A stretch of 64,000 nucleotides of DNA from Kribbella sp. NBC_01245 (GCF_036226525.1 NZ_CP108487.1:5456001-5520000); one strand, 5' to 3'. Positions 51,342 through 59,850 are shown, numbered from the stretch's first letter. The notes: generated by a model not told the origin, from the sequence alone. A program made the numbers and translations.

Positions 51342-52562
51342 ATGCCTACCGCTACCTCGCTCGGTCTGCCGGATGTCCGCGGCCGGGTACCACTGCTCGC
51401 AGGTCTGGCCATCGACTCGTTCGGTGGCGGTATCGCCGCGCCCTTGTTGCTGCTCTTCTTCACCCGGGTCGCGGACATCCCCCTCGGCACCGCCGGTCTG
51501 ACGCTGTCCGTGGCCAACCTCTGCACGCTGGTCGCACCGGCCGCGGTCGGCGTGGTGATCGACCGGATCGGCCCGCGCAATCTCGTCATCGGCGCCCAGG
51601 TCGCCCAGGCCGTCGCCTTTGCCGGATTGTTGTTCGGCCGTTCGCTCTGGGTGTTGTTCCTCTGCGCGCTGGTCGCGTCGATGGGGCAGCGGGTGTTCTG
51701 GTCGTCGATCTTCAGCCTGCTCTCGGACATCTCCACGCCGCTCGATCGGGATCGCTGGTTCGGCCTCAGCGGCATGATGCAGGCGGGCGGATTCGGCCTC
51801 GGCACGCTGGTGGCGGGTTCCCTGCTGAGTTTCGAGGGCAGCGCGCCGTTCCTGGTCGCGATGGCGGCCAACGCGATCAGCTTCGTCATCGCGGGACTGC
51901 TGCTCAGCCGGATCCACGTCCACCACGATCCGAAGGCTGCCGCGGAAAGCGGTCCGGCGCCGCTGCTGCGACGCGACCACCCGTTCCTGATCCTGATCGC
52001 CGCGAACACGGTGCTCGCCCTCTGCATGATGATGCTCGCGGTCGGACTCCCCGTGTACGTCGCTGAGGCCCTGCCCGCACCCGAATGGCTTGTCGGCGTC
52101 CTGATGGCGGTGGTCTCGGTCGTACTCGCCACCGGGCAGACGCTGGTCGTCCGCGCTACCGAGAACCGTCGTCGTACCCATGTGCTGGTGGTCGCCGCCG
52201 GACTCTGGGCGATCTGGGGTCTGGTGATGGCGTCGCTGCTACACCTCCCGACCGCCCTGGTCGTGCCGGCGTTGGTGCTGGCCACGTTGATCTTCGCCTC
52301 GGCCGACGTCCTACACGCGTCGACCTCGAACGCCCTCGCGGCCGCGGCGGCACCCGAGATCGGCCGCGGGAAATACCTCTCCTACTGGCAGTACTCCTTC
52401 ACCCTGGCCGGAGCCATCGCGCCCGCCTTCTTCGCCCAGCTCTTCGATCGCCGCGCCGAACTCCCCTGGCTCGGCATCTCCGTCCTTGCCGTCCTCGCGG
52501 GGCTCACCATCCTGATCCTCGAACGAGTCCTCCCGAGCGAGGCCGTCCGCCGCCCGGATTAA
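51342..52562 (+). CDS. MFS transporter
   Basis: This 406-residue protein has about twelve hydrophobic helices, with DSFGGGIAAPLLLLFFTRVADIPLGTAGL in helix 1-2 and GVVIDRIGPRNLVIGAQV in the loop 2-3 motif. It belongs to the MFS_1-type drug-exporter-like group and is only weakly like its upstream MFS neighbour. No SD is evident at ATG 51342. Same direction and short gap suggest that the two transporters share a transcript. Substrate unknown. Confidence 0.85.
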   Translation: MPTATSLGLPDVRGRVPLLAGLAIDSFGGGIAAPLLLLFFTRVADIPLGTAGLTLSVANLCTLVAPAAVGVVIDRIGPRNLVIGAQVAQAVAFAGLLFGRSLWVLFLCALVASMGQRVFWSSIFSLLSDISTPLDRDRWFGLSGMMQAGGFGLGTLVAGSLLSFEGSAPFLVAMAANAISFVIAGLLLSRIHVHHDPKAAAESGPAPLLRRDHPFLILIAANTVLALCMMMLAVGLPVYVAEALPAPEWLVGVLMAVVSVVLATGQTLVVRATENRRRTHVLVVAAGLWAIWGLVMASLLHLPTALVVPALVLATLIFASADVLHASTSNALAAAAAPEIGRGKYLSYWQYSFTLAGAIAPAFFAQLFDRRAELPWLGISVLAVLAGLTILILERVLPSEAVRRPD

Positions 52563-52571
52563 CCTAAGTGG

Positions 52572-53171
52572 ATGTTGCTCGAACATCGCGGTCAACGGCC
52601 AGTCGTCCCTGAGTCGGCGTACGTCGCACCCTCCGCGGTGTTGTGCGGCGCGGTAGTGCTCGGGGAGAACAGTCGCGTCCTGCACGGCGCAGTGCTGACG
52701 GCGGAGAACGGCGAGGTCCGGGTCGGCCGCAACAGCGTGGTGATGGAGAACGCGCTAGTCCGTGGCCGTGCCGACCACCCGGCGCTGATCGGCGACTCCG
52801 TCCTGGTTGGTCCCCACGCCCACGTCAACGGCGCCACCCTCGATGACGAGGTATTCGTCGCCACGGGCGCCTCGCTCTTCCCAGGTTCCACCGCCGGCCG
52901 TGGCGCCGAGATCCGGATCAACGCCGTCGTGCACGTCAACACCCGTCTAGAGCCCGGCCAGGTCGTACCGATCGGCTGGATCGCAGTAGGTGACCCTGCC
53001 CAGTTGTTCTCGCCAGACCGCCATGAGGAGTTGTGGGCGCTGCAGCGCGAGTTGGACTTCCCCGGCACCGTGTACGGCGTCCCGCGCGGCACGCCGATGC
53101 GCGACATCATGGCCCGGCAGTCCGAGTTCTACGGCTCACACCGGGATGACCGGGTCTTAGGGACTGACTAG
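52572..53171 (+). CDS. Hexapeptide-repeat (gamma-carbonic-anhydrase-like) protein
   Basis: This 199-residue protein has a left-handed beta-helix made of hexapeptide-like turns: YVAPSAVLCGAVVLGENSRVLHGAVL, IGDSVLVGPHAHVNGATLDDEVFVATGASLFPG. The histidines HAHVNG and a downstream VHVN could be metal ligands at positions comparable to gamma-carbonic anhydrase and PaaY-like proteins, but the full triad is not clear. It starts 9 bp after the MFS stop, so it may be co-transcribed. Trimer formation is expected; function uncertain. Confidence 0.8.
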   Translation: MLLEHRGQRPVVPESAYVAPSAVLCGAVVLGENSRVLHGAVLTAENGEVRVGRNSVVMENALVRGRADHPALIGDSVLVGPHAHVNGATLDDEVFVATGASLFPGSTAGRGAEIRINAVVHVNTRLEPGQVVPIGWIAVGDPAQLFSPDRHEELWALQRELDFPGTVYGVPRGTPMRDIMARQSEFYGSHRDDRVLGTD

Positions 53172-54035
53172 TCGCTCGAGGTCGAAGTGGCGGGCTTGGC
53201 CGGGTGCAGTTGATCCACAAGTCAGTGCCGCTTCTATCGTCACGAGCCGGGCAGAGACCTGTACGACGTACCCGCCGGCCAGTGAGACTTCCCAGCGGTT
53301 TGCGTCGATCCCCTTTACTGCAAGGGGTTTGAGCTGCTCTACCTCGTGCGAAGCGCCAGCGGCAAGTGCAAAATGCTGTGCCGCTTGCACGGGCGGTGAG
53401 AACGTACTGCGACCTCTGAAGTACTCCGGCGCCAGCAGGCGCTTGTCGTACAAACTAACCAGGTCAAGCGCCCCGAGCACCGCGAAGTGCCCGTAGTAAA
53501 GGCTGTGCGGCAACACCACCAGGTTCGGCGCAAAGCGGTCGCCGCCGACGTGACTGCATTCCCACGTCCTCTCGGGATACGCCGTCGCCAACGTCGCCGC
53601 AACCGGCCGGCCCTGCACTGCGCAGCACGGGTCATGCCGCCCATGCGTACACACCAGGTACGTCGGTTCCGGGCTGGGCTCGCCTTGCCGACTTCCAGCA
53701 AGTACGTCGAGTAGGTCCGCGTAGGACCGCAGCTCGCCCCACCGGGTGGATTCGCGGCCTGGGCGGCTGTCGACCAGCCCCCAACGCCGGGGTTGTGCGG
53801 GATCGCTGCGGCCATACCTACGAATCAGTGCGGGCCTAGCCCCGATCTCGGCACATGCGGCGCGAACGGGCTCGGCAAGTTCTCCCAATGCCGCAAGGGC
53901 TTGCCGCGGCCACGCCTCGCGACACTCGATCAGGAGCCAGCGTTGGGCAGGCGGAGCCGTCGCCATCAGGTCGTCGCCACGAAGCTGCGCGTTGGCGGCG
54001 CAGCCCGTCTCCGGCCGGTACGGCAACTGGGTCAC
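53157..54035 (-). CDS. Sucrase/ferredoxin-like family [2Fe-2S] protein
   Basis: This 292-residue protein belongs to the sucrase/ferredoxin-like family with a thioredoxin-like ferredoxin domain. The [2Fe-2S] cluster ligands are expected in VCTHGRHDPCCAVQGRP and ECSHVGGDRFAPNLVVLP, both clearly present, followed by YYGHF and QAAQHFALAAG. An N-terminal about 100-residue part precedes the cluster domain (WLLIECREAWPRQAL). Its GTG start overlaps the JmjC gene stop as GTGA, so the two are co-translated. It could supply electrons to, or be modified by, the hydroxylase partner; that is inference. Confidence 0.88.
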   Translation of the reverse strand: MTQLPYRPETGCAANAQLRGDDLMATAPPAQRWLLIECREAWPRQALAALGELAEPVRAACAEIGARPALIRRYGRSDPAQPRRWGLVDSRPGRESTRWGELRSYADLLDVLAGSRQGEPSPEPTYLVCTHGRHDPCCAVQGRPVAATLATAYPERTWECSHVGGDRFAPNLVVLPHSLYYGHFAVLGALDLVSLYDKRLLAPEYFRGRSTFSPPVQAAQHFALAAGASHEVEQLKPLAVKGIDANRWEVSLAGGYVVQVSARLVTIEAALTCGSTAPGQARHFDLERLVSP

Positions 54036-55279
54036 GGTTTACCGGCGACCAGCACAGCCTCGGTCATCAACCGATGCACGAGCGCGAGCTGATCCTCCTC
54101 GCTCAAGCCCGGGAGTTCGGAGATCGCGAGCTCCTCACCACTACAGAGCCGCGACACCGCCTCGGCTGTAGCTGCCGGCAGCGAGAGCGTGCGATCGGGC
54201 AGCTGCAGCAAGACGGGATCACCCGGCACAACGCGATGCCGCAACCCCGCGCGCAGCCGGACCGTCGTACCCGGCTCTATCCCGGCAATGGCCGCTGCAT
54301 GAGCCAGTGGCGCGAGAGGTGCCGGACGGTTGCCTGACCACGTACGACGCCGCAAGCGGGCCGCGAGGTCGTCGGGAGTTGCCGTCTGGGCATGCTCGGC
54401 AATGAGCGCTGCGACGTTCTTGAGGTGTGGTGCGAGTTGCTCCGGGTCGCCCGGGTCGAAACCGAGTGGAAGGGCTGTGCGGAGTTCAGCGCGCTCTGCG
54501 GCCAGTGCGGCTAGCTCCTGCACCAAGAGGTAGCGCGTCAACGTATGAAGGCCAACTGTCAGGTGGCCGCTCACCCCGCCTAAAGCCTTAGCGGAGTGCA
54601 GGAACCCGCGTGGAACGTATAGCGCGTCTCCTGGGCGCAGCACCTCGTCGATGACTGGAGCATGGTCCCTCGCGGCTGCGGCGACTTCTTTGGCGTGGTC
54701 CGTCCAGGGCTGGTTCCGCAGCGGATCAGCGTGCACTGGCTCGTGGATCGTCCAGTGCTTCTCTCCGGCAATCTGCAGGACGAATACGTCGTGCACGTCG
54801 TAGTGCGCGGCAAAGCCCTGGGATTCCGGCGGAGTGATGTACGCGTTGATCTGGACCGGATGGCCGGTCTCAGACCCCAGAGCCGTCGCGAAGTCGACCA
54901 GGGGCGCCCAAGTGCGGTGCAGCGCCTGAAGCACCACTGTGTGTCCACTGGCGAACAGGGCCGCCACCTTGTCATCACGGATCTGGTCGCCGATCTCCGC
55001 GCCCACACCACCCGGACCACTGAACTGCTTGTCGCCGACGACTTCACCGTTCTTGGCGATGCGCAGGAACGGCGTCCGCAACCCATGACGGGACAGCAAC
55101 TCGTCTACATCGTCCAGGGTCAACAGATCCGTGAACGGCGCCGGGAGATCCGCAGCGCGTGACAGAAGTGCCCGCCGCCCCCAGAAGCCGGCGGCGAACT
55201 TGTCCGGATCACCCGCGATGCAGCGCCGCAGCGCCGGGCAGCCTGCCAACGGCCGCCCGACGCCCGGCTGTTGACTCAC
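54032..55279 (-). CDS. JmjC/cupin-domain Fe(II)/2-oxoglutarate-type hydroxylase
   Basis: This 415-residue protein has a JmjC (cupin_4) domain at about residues 90-240: HTVVLQALHRTWAPL, the H-x-D motif in HYDVHDVFVLQIAGEKHW and the distal His in PRGFLHSAKAL, a complete 2-His-1-carboxylate iron site. This is the group of ribosomal oxygenases such as YcfD and human MINA53/NO66, followed by a winged-helix-like C-terminal region (LSLPAATAEAVSRLCSGEELAISELPG). GTG 55279 overlaps the stop of the upstream Gly/Ser-rich gene as GTGA. Likely a protein hydroxylase; its substrate may be that neighbour. Confidence 0.9.
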   Translation of the reverse strand: MSQQPGVGRPLAGCPALRRCIAGDPDKFAAGFWGRRALLSRAADLPAPFTDLLTLDDVDELLSRHGLRTPFLRIAKNGEVVGDKQFSGPGGVGAEIGDQIRDDKVAALFASGHTVVLQALHRTWAPLVDFATALGSETGHPVQINAYITPPESQGFAAHYDVHDVFVLQIAGEKHWTIHEPVHADPLRNQPWTDHAKEVAAAARDHAPVIDEVLRPGDALYVPRGFLHSAKALGGVSGHLTVGLHTLTRYLLVQELAALAAERAELRTALPLGFDPGDPEQLAPHLKNVAALIAEHAQTATPDDLAARLRRRTWSGNRPAPLAPLAHAAAIAGIEPGTTVRLRAGLRHRVVPGDPVLLQLPDRTLSLPAATAEAVSRLCSGEELAISELPGLSEEDQLALVHRLMTEAVLVAGKP

Positions 55280-55827
55280 CAACTGCTGGAACCCTCTCCG
55301 GACGACTCGCCGCCCCGCTCGCCGGCACCGGCGCCGCCGTCAGCACCACCGTCGTGGCCCTGCGGGCTCGCACCACCGTCGGCCAGACCTTCTTCGTCGG
55401 AACCGCCGGAACCGCCGCCGAATCCGCCTTCGGAGCCTTCAGAACTTTCAGAGCCCTGTGAGCCGCTCTCGGAACCACCGAAGCCGCCTTCAGACCCGCC
55501 CTCGGAACCGCCGTACGAACCACTGTCGGCGCCGCTGTCGGCACCACCGTCGGACATTCCGGGTGCGGCGCCTCCGTCCGCCGTACCCTCCTCTCCGCCG
55601 CCGGATCCGCCCAGACCGCCTTCAGAGCCGCTGGAGCCGCCGTACTCGCTCCCGCCTTCGCGCCCGCTTTCGCTGCTGCCCGAGCCGCCGCCGTATTCGT
55701 TGCCGCCGGCACCACTGTCAGCGCCGCTGTCCGCACCGCCATCCTGCGTACCGGGGCTCGCGCCACCGTCGGCAAGGCCCTCTTCACCGCTTCCGGCCGA
55801 GGCGTTCATGTCGTCGTCCAGACCCAT
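55276..55827 (-). CDS. Gly/Ser/Asp-rich repeat protein with three EEGxADGGAxP motifs (possible substrate of the JmjC enzyme)
   Basis: This 183-residue protein is over half Gly and Ser, with many Asp/Glu and almost no hydrophobic residues; it has no signal peptide and no Cys. A motif recurs three times at a spacing of about 64-66 residues: EEGLADGGASPGTQDGGAD (15-33), EEGTADGGAAPGMSDGGAD (79-97) and EEGLADGGASPQGHDGGAD (145-163), separated by GGSEYGGSSGSEGG-type linkers. ATG 55827 has GAGAGGAG upstream. It is translationally coupled to the JmjC gene. It resembles glycine-rich proteins annotated BatC in some actinomycetes, which I cannot verify. A precursor peptide or modified structural protein is possible. 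Confidence 0.8.
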   Translation of the reverse strand: MGLDDDMNASAGSGEEGLADGGASPGTQDGGADSGADSGAGGNEYGGGSGSSESGREGGSEYGGSSGSEGGLGGSGGGEEGTADGGAAPGMSDGGADSGADSGSYGGSEGGSEGGFGGSESGSQGSESSEGSEGGFGGGSGGSDEEGLADGGASPQGHDGGADGGAGAGERGGESSGEGSSSW

Positions 55828-55901
55828 GGTGCTGCTCCTCTCCAGAGTGACTATTCGGTCCGGCGCCGAAGGCTGCGACCGACCAACGGCCTGGTGGCGG
55901 A

Positions 55902-56924
55902 TCAGCCGAGGATGTCCCGCAATGTCTTGACGAACAGGTCGGTGGTGGCCTCCGGCCGGACCGCGATTCGCAGCCAGTCCGGCCCGAGGCCGGGAAAGGT
56001 GTCCCCGCGGCGAACCGCGAAGCCCCCGTCCCGTAAGGCCGTTCGCACTGCCGCGGCTCCGTCCAGCCGCAACAACAGGAAAGGCCCACGCGCCACGCCA
56101 TAGGTCGACACTCCGTCCACCTCGGCCAGCCCGGCGACGAGATGTGCCCGCTGCCGGTCCAGCTCCTGGGCCGCCGCGGCCGCCGCGATCATCGCCTGCT
56201 CGTTGCTACAGGCAATCGCCGCGGCCAGCGCCGGGGTCGAGACCGGCCAGTGCGGTTGCACCGCCGCGAGGCGAGCGACCAGACCGGGCTCGGCGACCAG
56301 GTACCCGACGCGTAAACCTGCCAATCCCCACGTTTTCGTCAGGCTCCGGATCACCACCAGACCGGGGATTTCCGCCCCCAGCACGGACTCCGGTTCACCC
56401 GGTACAGCGTCCATGAAAGCCTCGTCGACCACTAGCACCCGGCCCGGCTTCGCGAGCGCCCGAAGGTCCGCCGCCGCATGCAGGACGGACGTCGGATTGG
56501 TGGGGTTGCCGATCACCACGAGGTCCGCGTCGTCCGGTACGACGGCCGGGTCCAGCCGGAAACCCTTCTCCGCTGTCAGGATCACCCGATCGACAGAGTG
56601 GCCCGCAGACCTCAGAGCCGCCTCGGGCTCAGTGAATTGTGGATGAACTACTACGGCCCGGCGCGGTTGGAAGGCTCTCGCGATCAGTACGAACGCCTCA
56701 GCCGCTCCGGCCGTCAGCAGCAGCTTGTCCGGGCTCAGACCGTGGCGAGCCGCTACAGCCGCCATGGCCGCGTCTTGTCGGGGATAGGCGGCCAGGTCGG
56801 TCAGGCTGGCCGTGACCGCGTCGAGCAACCACTGCGGCGGCGTACCGGTTCGGACGTTGACTGCGAGGTCAACCAGTCCTTCGCCCACCTCGACATCGCC
56901 GTGATGGTTGAGGTCGAAGTCCAT
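55902..56924 (-). CDS. CobC/HisC-like PLP-dependent aminotransferase or threonine-phosphate decarboxylase
   Basis: This 340-residue fold-type I PLP protein has LTAGAAEAFVLIARAF, IGNPTNPTSV, VLVVDEAFMDAVPG and the cofactor lysine in SLTKTWGLAGLRVGYL. The short N-terminus (MDFDLNHHGDVEVGEGLVDLAVN) matches actinobacterial CobC-like proteins more than HisC, where threonine phosphate is decarboxylated to aminopropanol phosphate for the cobalamin side chain. No other cobalamin gene is in the window, so the alternative of a general aminotransferase remains. ATG 56924 overlaps the nitrilase stop (TGATG). Confidence 0.85.
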   Translation of the reverse strand: MDFDLNHHGDVEVGEGLVDLAVNVRTGTPPQWLLDAVTASLTDLAAYPRQDAAMAAVAARHGLSPDKLLLTAGAAEAFVLIARAFQPRRAVVVHPQFTEPEAALRSAGHSVDRVILTAEKGFRLDPAVVPDDADLVVIGNPTNPTSVLHAAADLRALAKPGRVLVVDEAFMDAVPGEPESVLGAEIPGLVVIRSLTKTWGLAGLRVGYLVAEPGLVARLAAVQPHWPVSTPALAAAIACSNEQAMIAAAAAAQELDRQRAHLVAGLAEVDGVSTYGVARGPFLLLRLDGAAAVRTALRDGGFAVRRGDTFPGLGPDWLRIAVRPEATTDLFVKTLRDILG

Positions 56925-57715
56925 CACCGGGCGACCACCGTGAAGCGGCGGTTCAGCAGCGAGGGATTGCGCTTGCGAATCTCGCTCAGCCGGTCCGCGT
57001 CGATGGTGGCGACGGCGAACCCGTCGTCCTCACCGACGGCCGCGATCGTCACGCCCTGCGGGTCGATGACCTGGCTGAGGCCCGAGTACTTCCGGCCATT
57101 CTGCGCGGCGGCCGCGACGTAGCAGGTGTTCTCGATCGCGCGTGCGGTGAGCAGGGTCTCCCAGTGCTTCTCCTTGAGCGGGCCGCGCACCCAGGCGGCC
57201 GGTACGACGAGGACCTCGGCGCCGGCATCGACCAGGGCCCGGGACAACTCGGGGAAGCGAAGGTCGTAACACGTCATCAGGCCGAACCGGCGACCGGCGA
57301 CCTCCACCACGACCGGCTCGACATCGCCCGGCGTCAGCTGGTCGGACTCCTTGTAGCCGAACGCGTCGTACAGGTGGATCTTGCGGTACGCACCGAGGAG
57401 CTTGCCGTTGGCACCGATGGCCAGCAGCGTGTTGTGCGGGCGAGCCGCGTCGCAGCTCGTCTCGAACATGCCGGCAATGATCGCCGTGCCGTGCTCGCGC
57501 GCGGCCTCCTTCAAGGCGGTGACGAACGGGCCGTCGAGCGGTTCGGCCAACGCGCCGACCGAGCCGCCTTCCACCGCGAAGTCGGCCATCACGGCCTCTG
57601 GCAGCACGACCAGCTCGGGACCCTTCGCCGCGGCGGCCGCGATCCAGTGCCGCACGGTTGCGATATTCGCGCTCTTGTCCTGGCCACTGGAGGTCTGCAC
57701 CACGGCGATCTTCAC
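56924..57715 (-). CDS. Carbon-nitrogen hydrolase (nitrilase superfamily)
   Basis: This 263-residue enzyme has the complete Glu-Lys-Cys catalytic set: LPEAVMADF (Glu), YRKIHLYDAF (Lys) and MTCYDLRFPELSR (Cys). The order and length fit the Nit/omega-amidase-like branch that cleaves small amides such as deaminated glutathione or alpha-ketoglutaramate. GTG 57715 follows GGGGGC. It shares a transcript with the CobC-like gene. Whether it acts on an amide relevant to that pathway is unknown. Confidence 0.92.
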   Translation of the reverse strand: MKIAVVQTSSGQDKSANIATVRHWIAAAAAKGPELVVLPEAVMADFAVEGGSVGALAEPLDGPFVTALKEAAREHGTAIIAGMFETSCDAARPHNTLLAIGANGKLLGAYRKIHLYDAFGYKESDQLTPGDVEPVVVEVAGRRFGLMTCYDLRFPELSRALVDAGAEVLVVPAAWVRGPLKEKHWETLLTARAIENTCYVAAAAQNGRKYSGLSQVIDPQGVTIAAVGEDDGFAVATIDADRLSEIRKRNPSLLNRRFTVVAR

Positions 57716-57742
57716 GCCCCCATCGTGCCCCACCTGCCTCAA

Positions 57743-57834
57743 GTTCTGTGCCGCGAGTGGTCAAATCCTGTCCAACCGGTTGGCTCCTACCGAATCGTCG
57801 CGTGGACAGGATTTGACCACTCGCGGCACAGAAC
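57743..57834. repeat. Perfect 32-bp inverted repeat between nitrilase and mobA
   Basis: Positions 57743-57774 are exactly the reverse complement of 57803-57834, with a 28-bp spacer; the left arm begins GTTCTGTGCCGCGAGTGG. A smaller 12-bp palindrome CCAACCGGTTGG (57772-57783) is nested at the inner edge. This lies between divergent genes (starts at 57715 and 57873). Such length and perfection suggest a mobile palindromic element, a duplicated regulatory site, or a strong cruciform/hairpin. Confidence 0.9.
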
Positions 57835-57872
57835 GGCAGGAAGCGACCGAGAAATGGGAGAAGATCGCGGGT

Positions 57873-58421
57873 ATGCGGTTTGACACGGTGGTGCTGGCCG
57901 GTGGGCGGTCGAGCCGGTTTGGTGGGGCTGACAAGGCCCGGCTGGTGCTGGAGGGCGTGACCCTGCTCGACCGCGTGCTCACCGCGACCGCCAGTGCCGA
58001 GCACACCGTGGTGGTCGGGCCCGAGCGGCCGACCGTCCGGCCCGTGGCGTGGACGACCGAGGACCCGCCGCTGGGTGGTCCCGTCGCCGGGATCGCGGCG
58101 GCCGTTCCCCTCGGGCAGGCGCCGATCGTGGTGGTCGTGTCGTGCGATCTGCCTTGGCTCGAGGCGCATCACGTCGACCGCCTCGTCACGAGTCTCCGCG
58201 ACGGCCTCGACGGGTTCGGGTTGCGGGACAGCTCTGGGCGGGAGCAGCGGTTGGCGGCCGCTTATCGACGTACGGCATTGGTGGACGCCCTCGACCGGCT
58301 CGGCGATTCGCGGGACAAGGCCGTGCGGCAGCTGTTCGCCGGGCTGGCGCTCGGGTGGTCGGAACCCGTCCGCGCCGGGGATGACGTCGACACGTGGGCC
58401 GACTTGGACGACCAGGTCTGA
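57873..58421 (+). CDS. mobA: Molybdenum cofactor guanylyltransferase
   Basis: This 182-residue nucleotidyltransferase has the GTP-binding motif LAGGRSSRFGGADKA (about residues 8-22; family consensus LAGGxSxRMGxDKA), EDPPLGGPVAGIAAAVP and VVVSCDLPWLEAHHV, as in MobA, which adds GMP to molybdopterin to make the bis-MGD or MGD cofactor. ATG 57873 has GGGAG 13 bases ahead. Other moco genes are not in the window. A related nucleotidyltransferase such as MocA or CofC is a less likely alternative. Confidence 0.88.
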   Translation: MRFDTVVLAGGRSSRFGGADKARLVLEGVTLLDRVLTATASAEHTVVVGPERPTVRPVAWTTEDPPLGGPVAGIAAAVPLGQAPIVVVVSCDLPWLEAHHVDRLVTSLRDGLDGFGLRDSSGREQRLAAAYRRTALVDALDRLGDSRDKAVRQLFAGLALGWSEPVRAGDDVDTWADLDDQV

Positions 58422-58445
58422 CCAGCACGCCGTACTGTGGACAGT

Positions 58446-59423
58446 ATGCGATCTGTCGTGTGTGAGGGCGCCGGTGGCGTCGAGGTCATGTCCATCGGCG
58501 AGATCCCGGCCCCGCTACCGGCGGTGGACGAAGTCGTCATCGACGTGGCGGCCGCCGGGGTGAACCGGGCGGATCTGCTGCAGCGGCAGGGGTTCTACCC
58601 ACCGCCGCCGGGTGCGCCGCAGACGATCGGGATGGAGTGCTCCGGCGTGATCTCGGCCGTCGGCGCGGAGGTCACGGACTGGCAGGTCGGCGACGAGTGC
58701 TGCGCCTTGCTGGCCGGTGGCGGCTATGCCGAGAAGGTGGTCGTGCCTGCCGTCCAGCTGATGCCGATCCCGGACGGGGTCGACCTGGTCAGCGCGGCGG
58801 CCCTGCCGGAGGCGACCGCGACGGTCTGGTCGAACCTCTTCATGACGGCACATCTCAAACCCGGCGAGACGCTGCTCGTGCACGGCGGCAGCTCAGGGAT
58901 CGGCACGATGGCCATCCAGCTCGCCGTCGCGCATGGCGTTCGGGTGCTCTGCACGGTCGGTACGAAGGACAAGATGGAGGTCTGTACGCGCCTGGGCGCC
59001 GACGTGGCGATCAACTACCGCGAGGCGGAGTGGGCGAACGTCGTACGGGAGGCGACCGGTAAGGCCGGCGCGGACGTCATCCTCGACATCATCGGCGCGA
59101 AGTACCTCGAGGACAACGTGAAGTCACTGGCCTACGGCGGACGCCTGGTGGTGATCGGCATGCAGGGTGGCACCAAGGGCACGCTGGACCTCGGCCGGCT
59201 GCTGAGCCGTCGCGGATCGGTGATCGCGACGGCCCTGCGCAGCCGGTCGGTCCAGGACAAGGGCGAGATCGTCGCCGAGGTGGCCGGCCATGTCTGGCCG
59301 CTGGTCGAGGCGAAGAAGGTGCAACCGATCGTGCACCAGGTGCTGCCGTTGGCCGACGTGCGGACCGCTCACGAGATCCTCGAGCAGTCGTCGCACGTCG
59401 GCAAGGTCTTGCTCACTCCGTAG
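58446..59423 (+). CDS. NAD(P)H:quinone oxidoreductase (MDR family)
   Basis: This 325-residue zinc-independent medium-chain dehydrogenase/reductase begins MRSVVCEGAGGVEV and has AAGVNRADLLQRQGFYPPPPGAPQTIGMECSG, VHGGSSGIGTMAIQLA (nucleotide-binding) and KSLAYGGRLVVIGMQGG. It matches the TIGR02824/PIG3-like quinone oxidoreductases. No zinc-ligand cysteines are present. ATG 58446 is preferred over the frame start nine bases earlier by its similarity to the family N-terminus. It is 24 bp after mobA and could be co-transcribed. Confidence 0.92.
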   Translation: MRSVVCEGAGGVEVMSIGEIPAPLPAVDEVVIDVAAAGVNRADLLQRQGFYPPPPGAPQTIGMECSGVISAVGAEVTDWQVGDECCALLAGGGYAEKVVVPAVQLMPIPDGVDLVSAAALPEATATVWSNLFMTAHLKPGETLLVHGGSSGIGTMAIQLAVAHGVRVLCTVGTKDKMEVCTRLGADVAINYREAEWANVVREATGKAGADVILDIIGAKYLEDNVKSLAYGGRLVVIGMQGGTKGTLDLGRLLSRRGSVIATALRSRSVQDKGEIVAEVAGHVWPLVEAKKVQPIVHQVLPLADVRTAHEILEQSSHVGKVLLTP

Positions 59424-59838
59424 TAGAAGCCGCGGTCATCGCCGCCAGCCACTCCGGGTCGGGCGCGATCAGCTGGATCACGTCGAGGTGGGTGCCTTCG
59501 GGGTCGCAGACGTAGAAGTGCCGCTGGCCCCACACCTCGTCGACCGGCTCGGTGGTGAGCTCGACACCGCCATCGGTGAGCGCCTTCGCCGTCGCGTCCA
59601 CGTCATCGACGACGAAGCCGAAGAGGTTGGACGACTCGGTCACGGCCGAGACCGCGGCCGGGACGGAGACGTGCCCGCGCTCGGAGATGGCGATCTCCCA
59701 GGACGCGTCGCCGCGGCGCAAGCAGATGAACCAGCCCAGGTCGATGGTGATCTCGAGATCGAAGTACTGCTGGTAGAACGCGGCGACCTCGGCGGGCTTG
59801 GAGGTGACCACGGTGGCGCCGAATGCTGCGGGCTGCAA
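59413..59838 (-). CDS. VOC-family protein
   Basis: This 141-residue protein has a TTG start (QPAAFGATVVTSKPAEVAAFYQQYF) with GGAG six bases ahead, LFGFVVDDVDATAKALTDGGVEL, and RHFYVCDPEGTHLDVIQL. It is a glyoxalase/bleomycin-resistance/dioxygenase fold unit. Its divergent neighbour is a TetR-type regulator, and TGTAG-type half-sites fill the gap, so it is likely regulated by that protein. Its 3' end overlaps the quinone oxidoreductase gene by 11 bp, convergent. Confidence 0.88.
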   Translation of the reverse strand: MQPAAFGATVVTSKPAEVAAFYQQYFDLEITIDLGWFICLRRGDASWEIAISERGHVSVPAAVSAVTESSNLFGFVVDDVDATAKALTDGGVELTTEPVDEVWGQRHFYVCDPEGTHLDVIQLIAPDPEWLAAMTAASTTE

Positions 59839-59850
59839 TAGAGCTCCTTG

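Noticed and set aside
49983..52181. A long open frame on the minus strand opposite the two MFS genes
   Set aside because: The plus strand encodes two clear 12-helix transporters with family motifs; the minus-strand product is a compositional artefact.
55276..55827. CRISPR or minisatellite array suggested by repeated GGC/TCC-type DNA
   Set aside because: The repetition reflects Gly/Ser codons in a protein frame with a good start and SD; there are no regular direct repeats with unique spacers.
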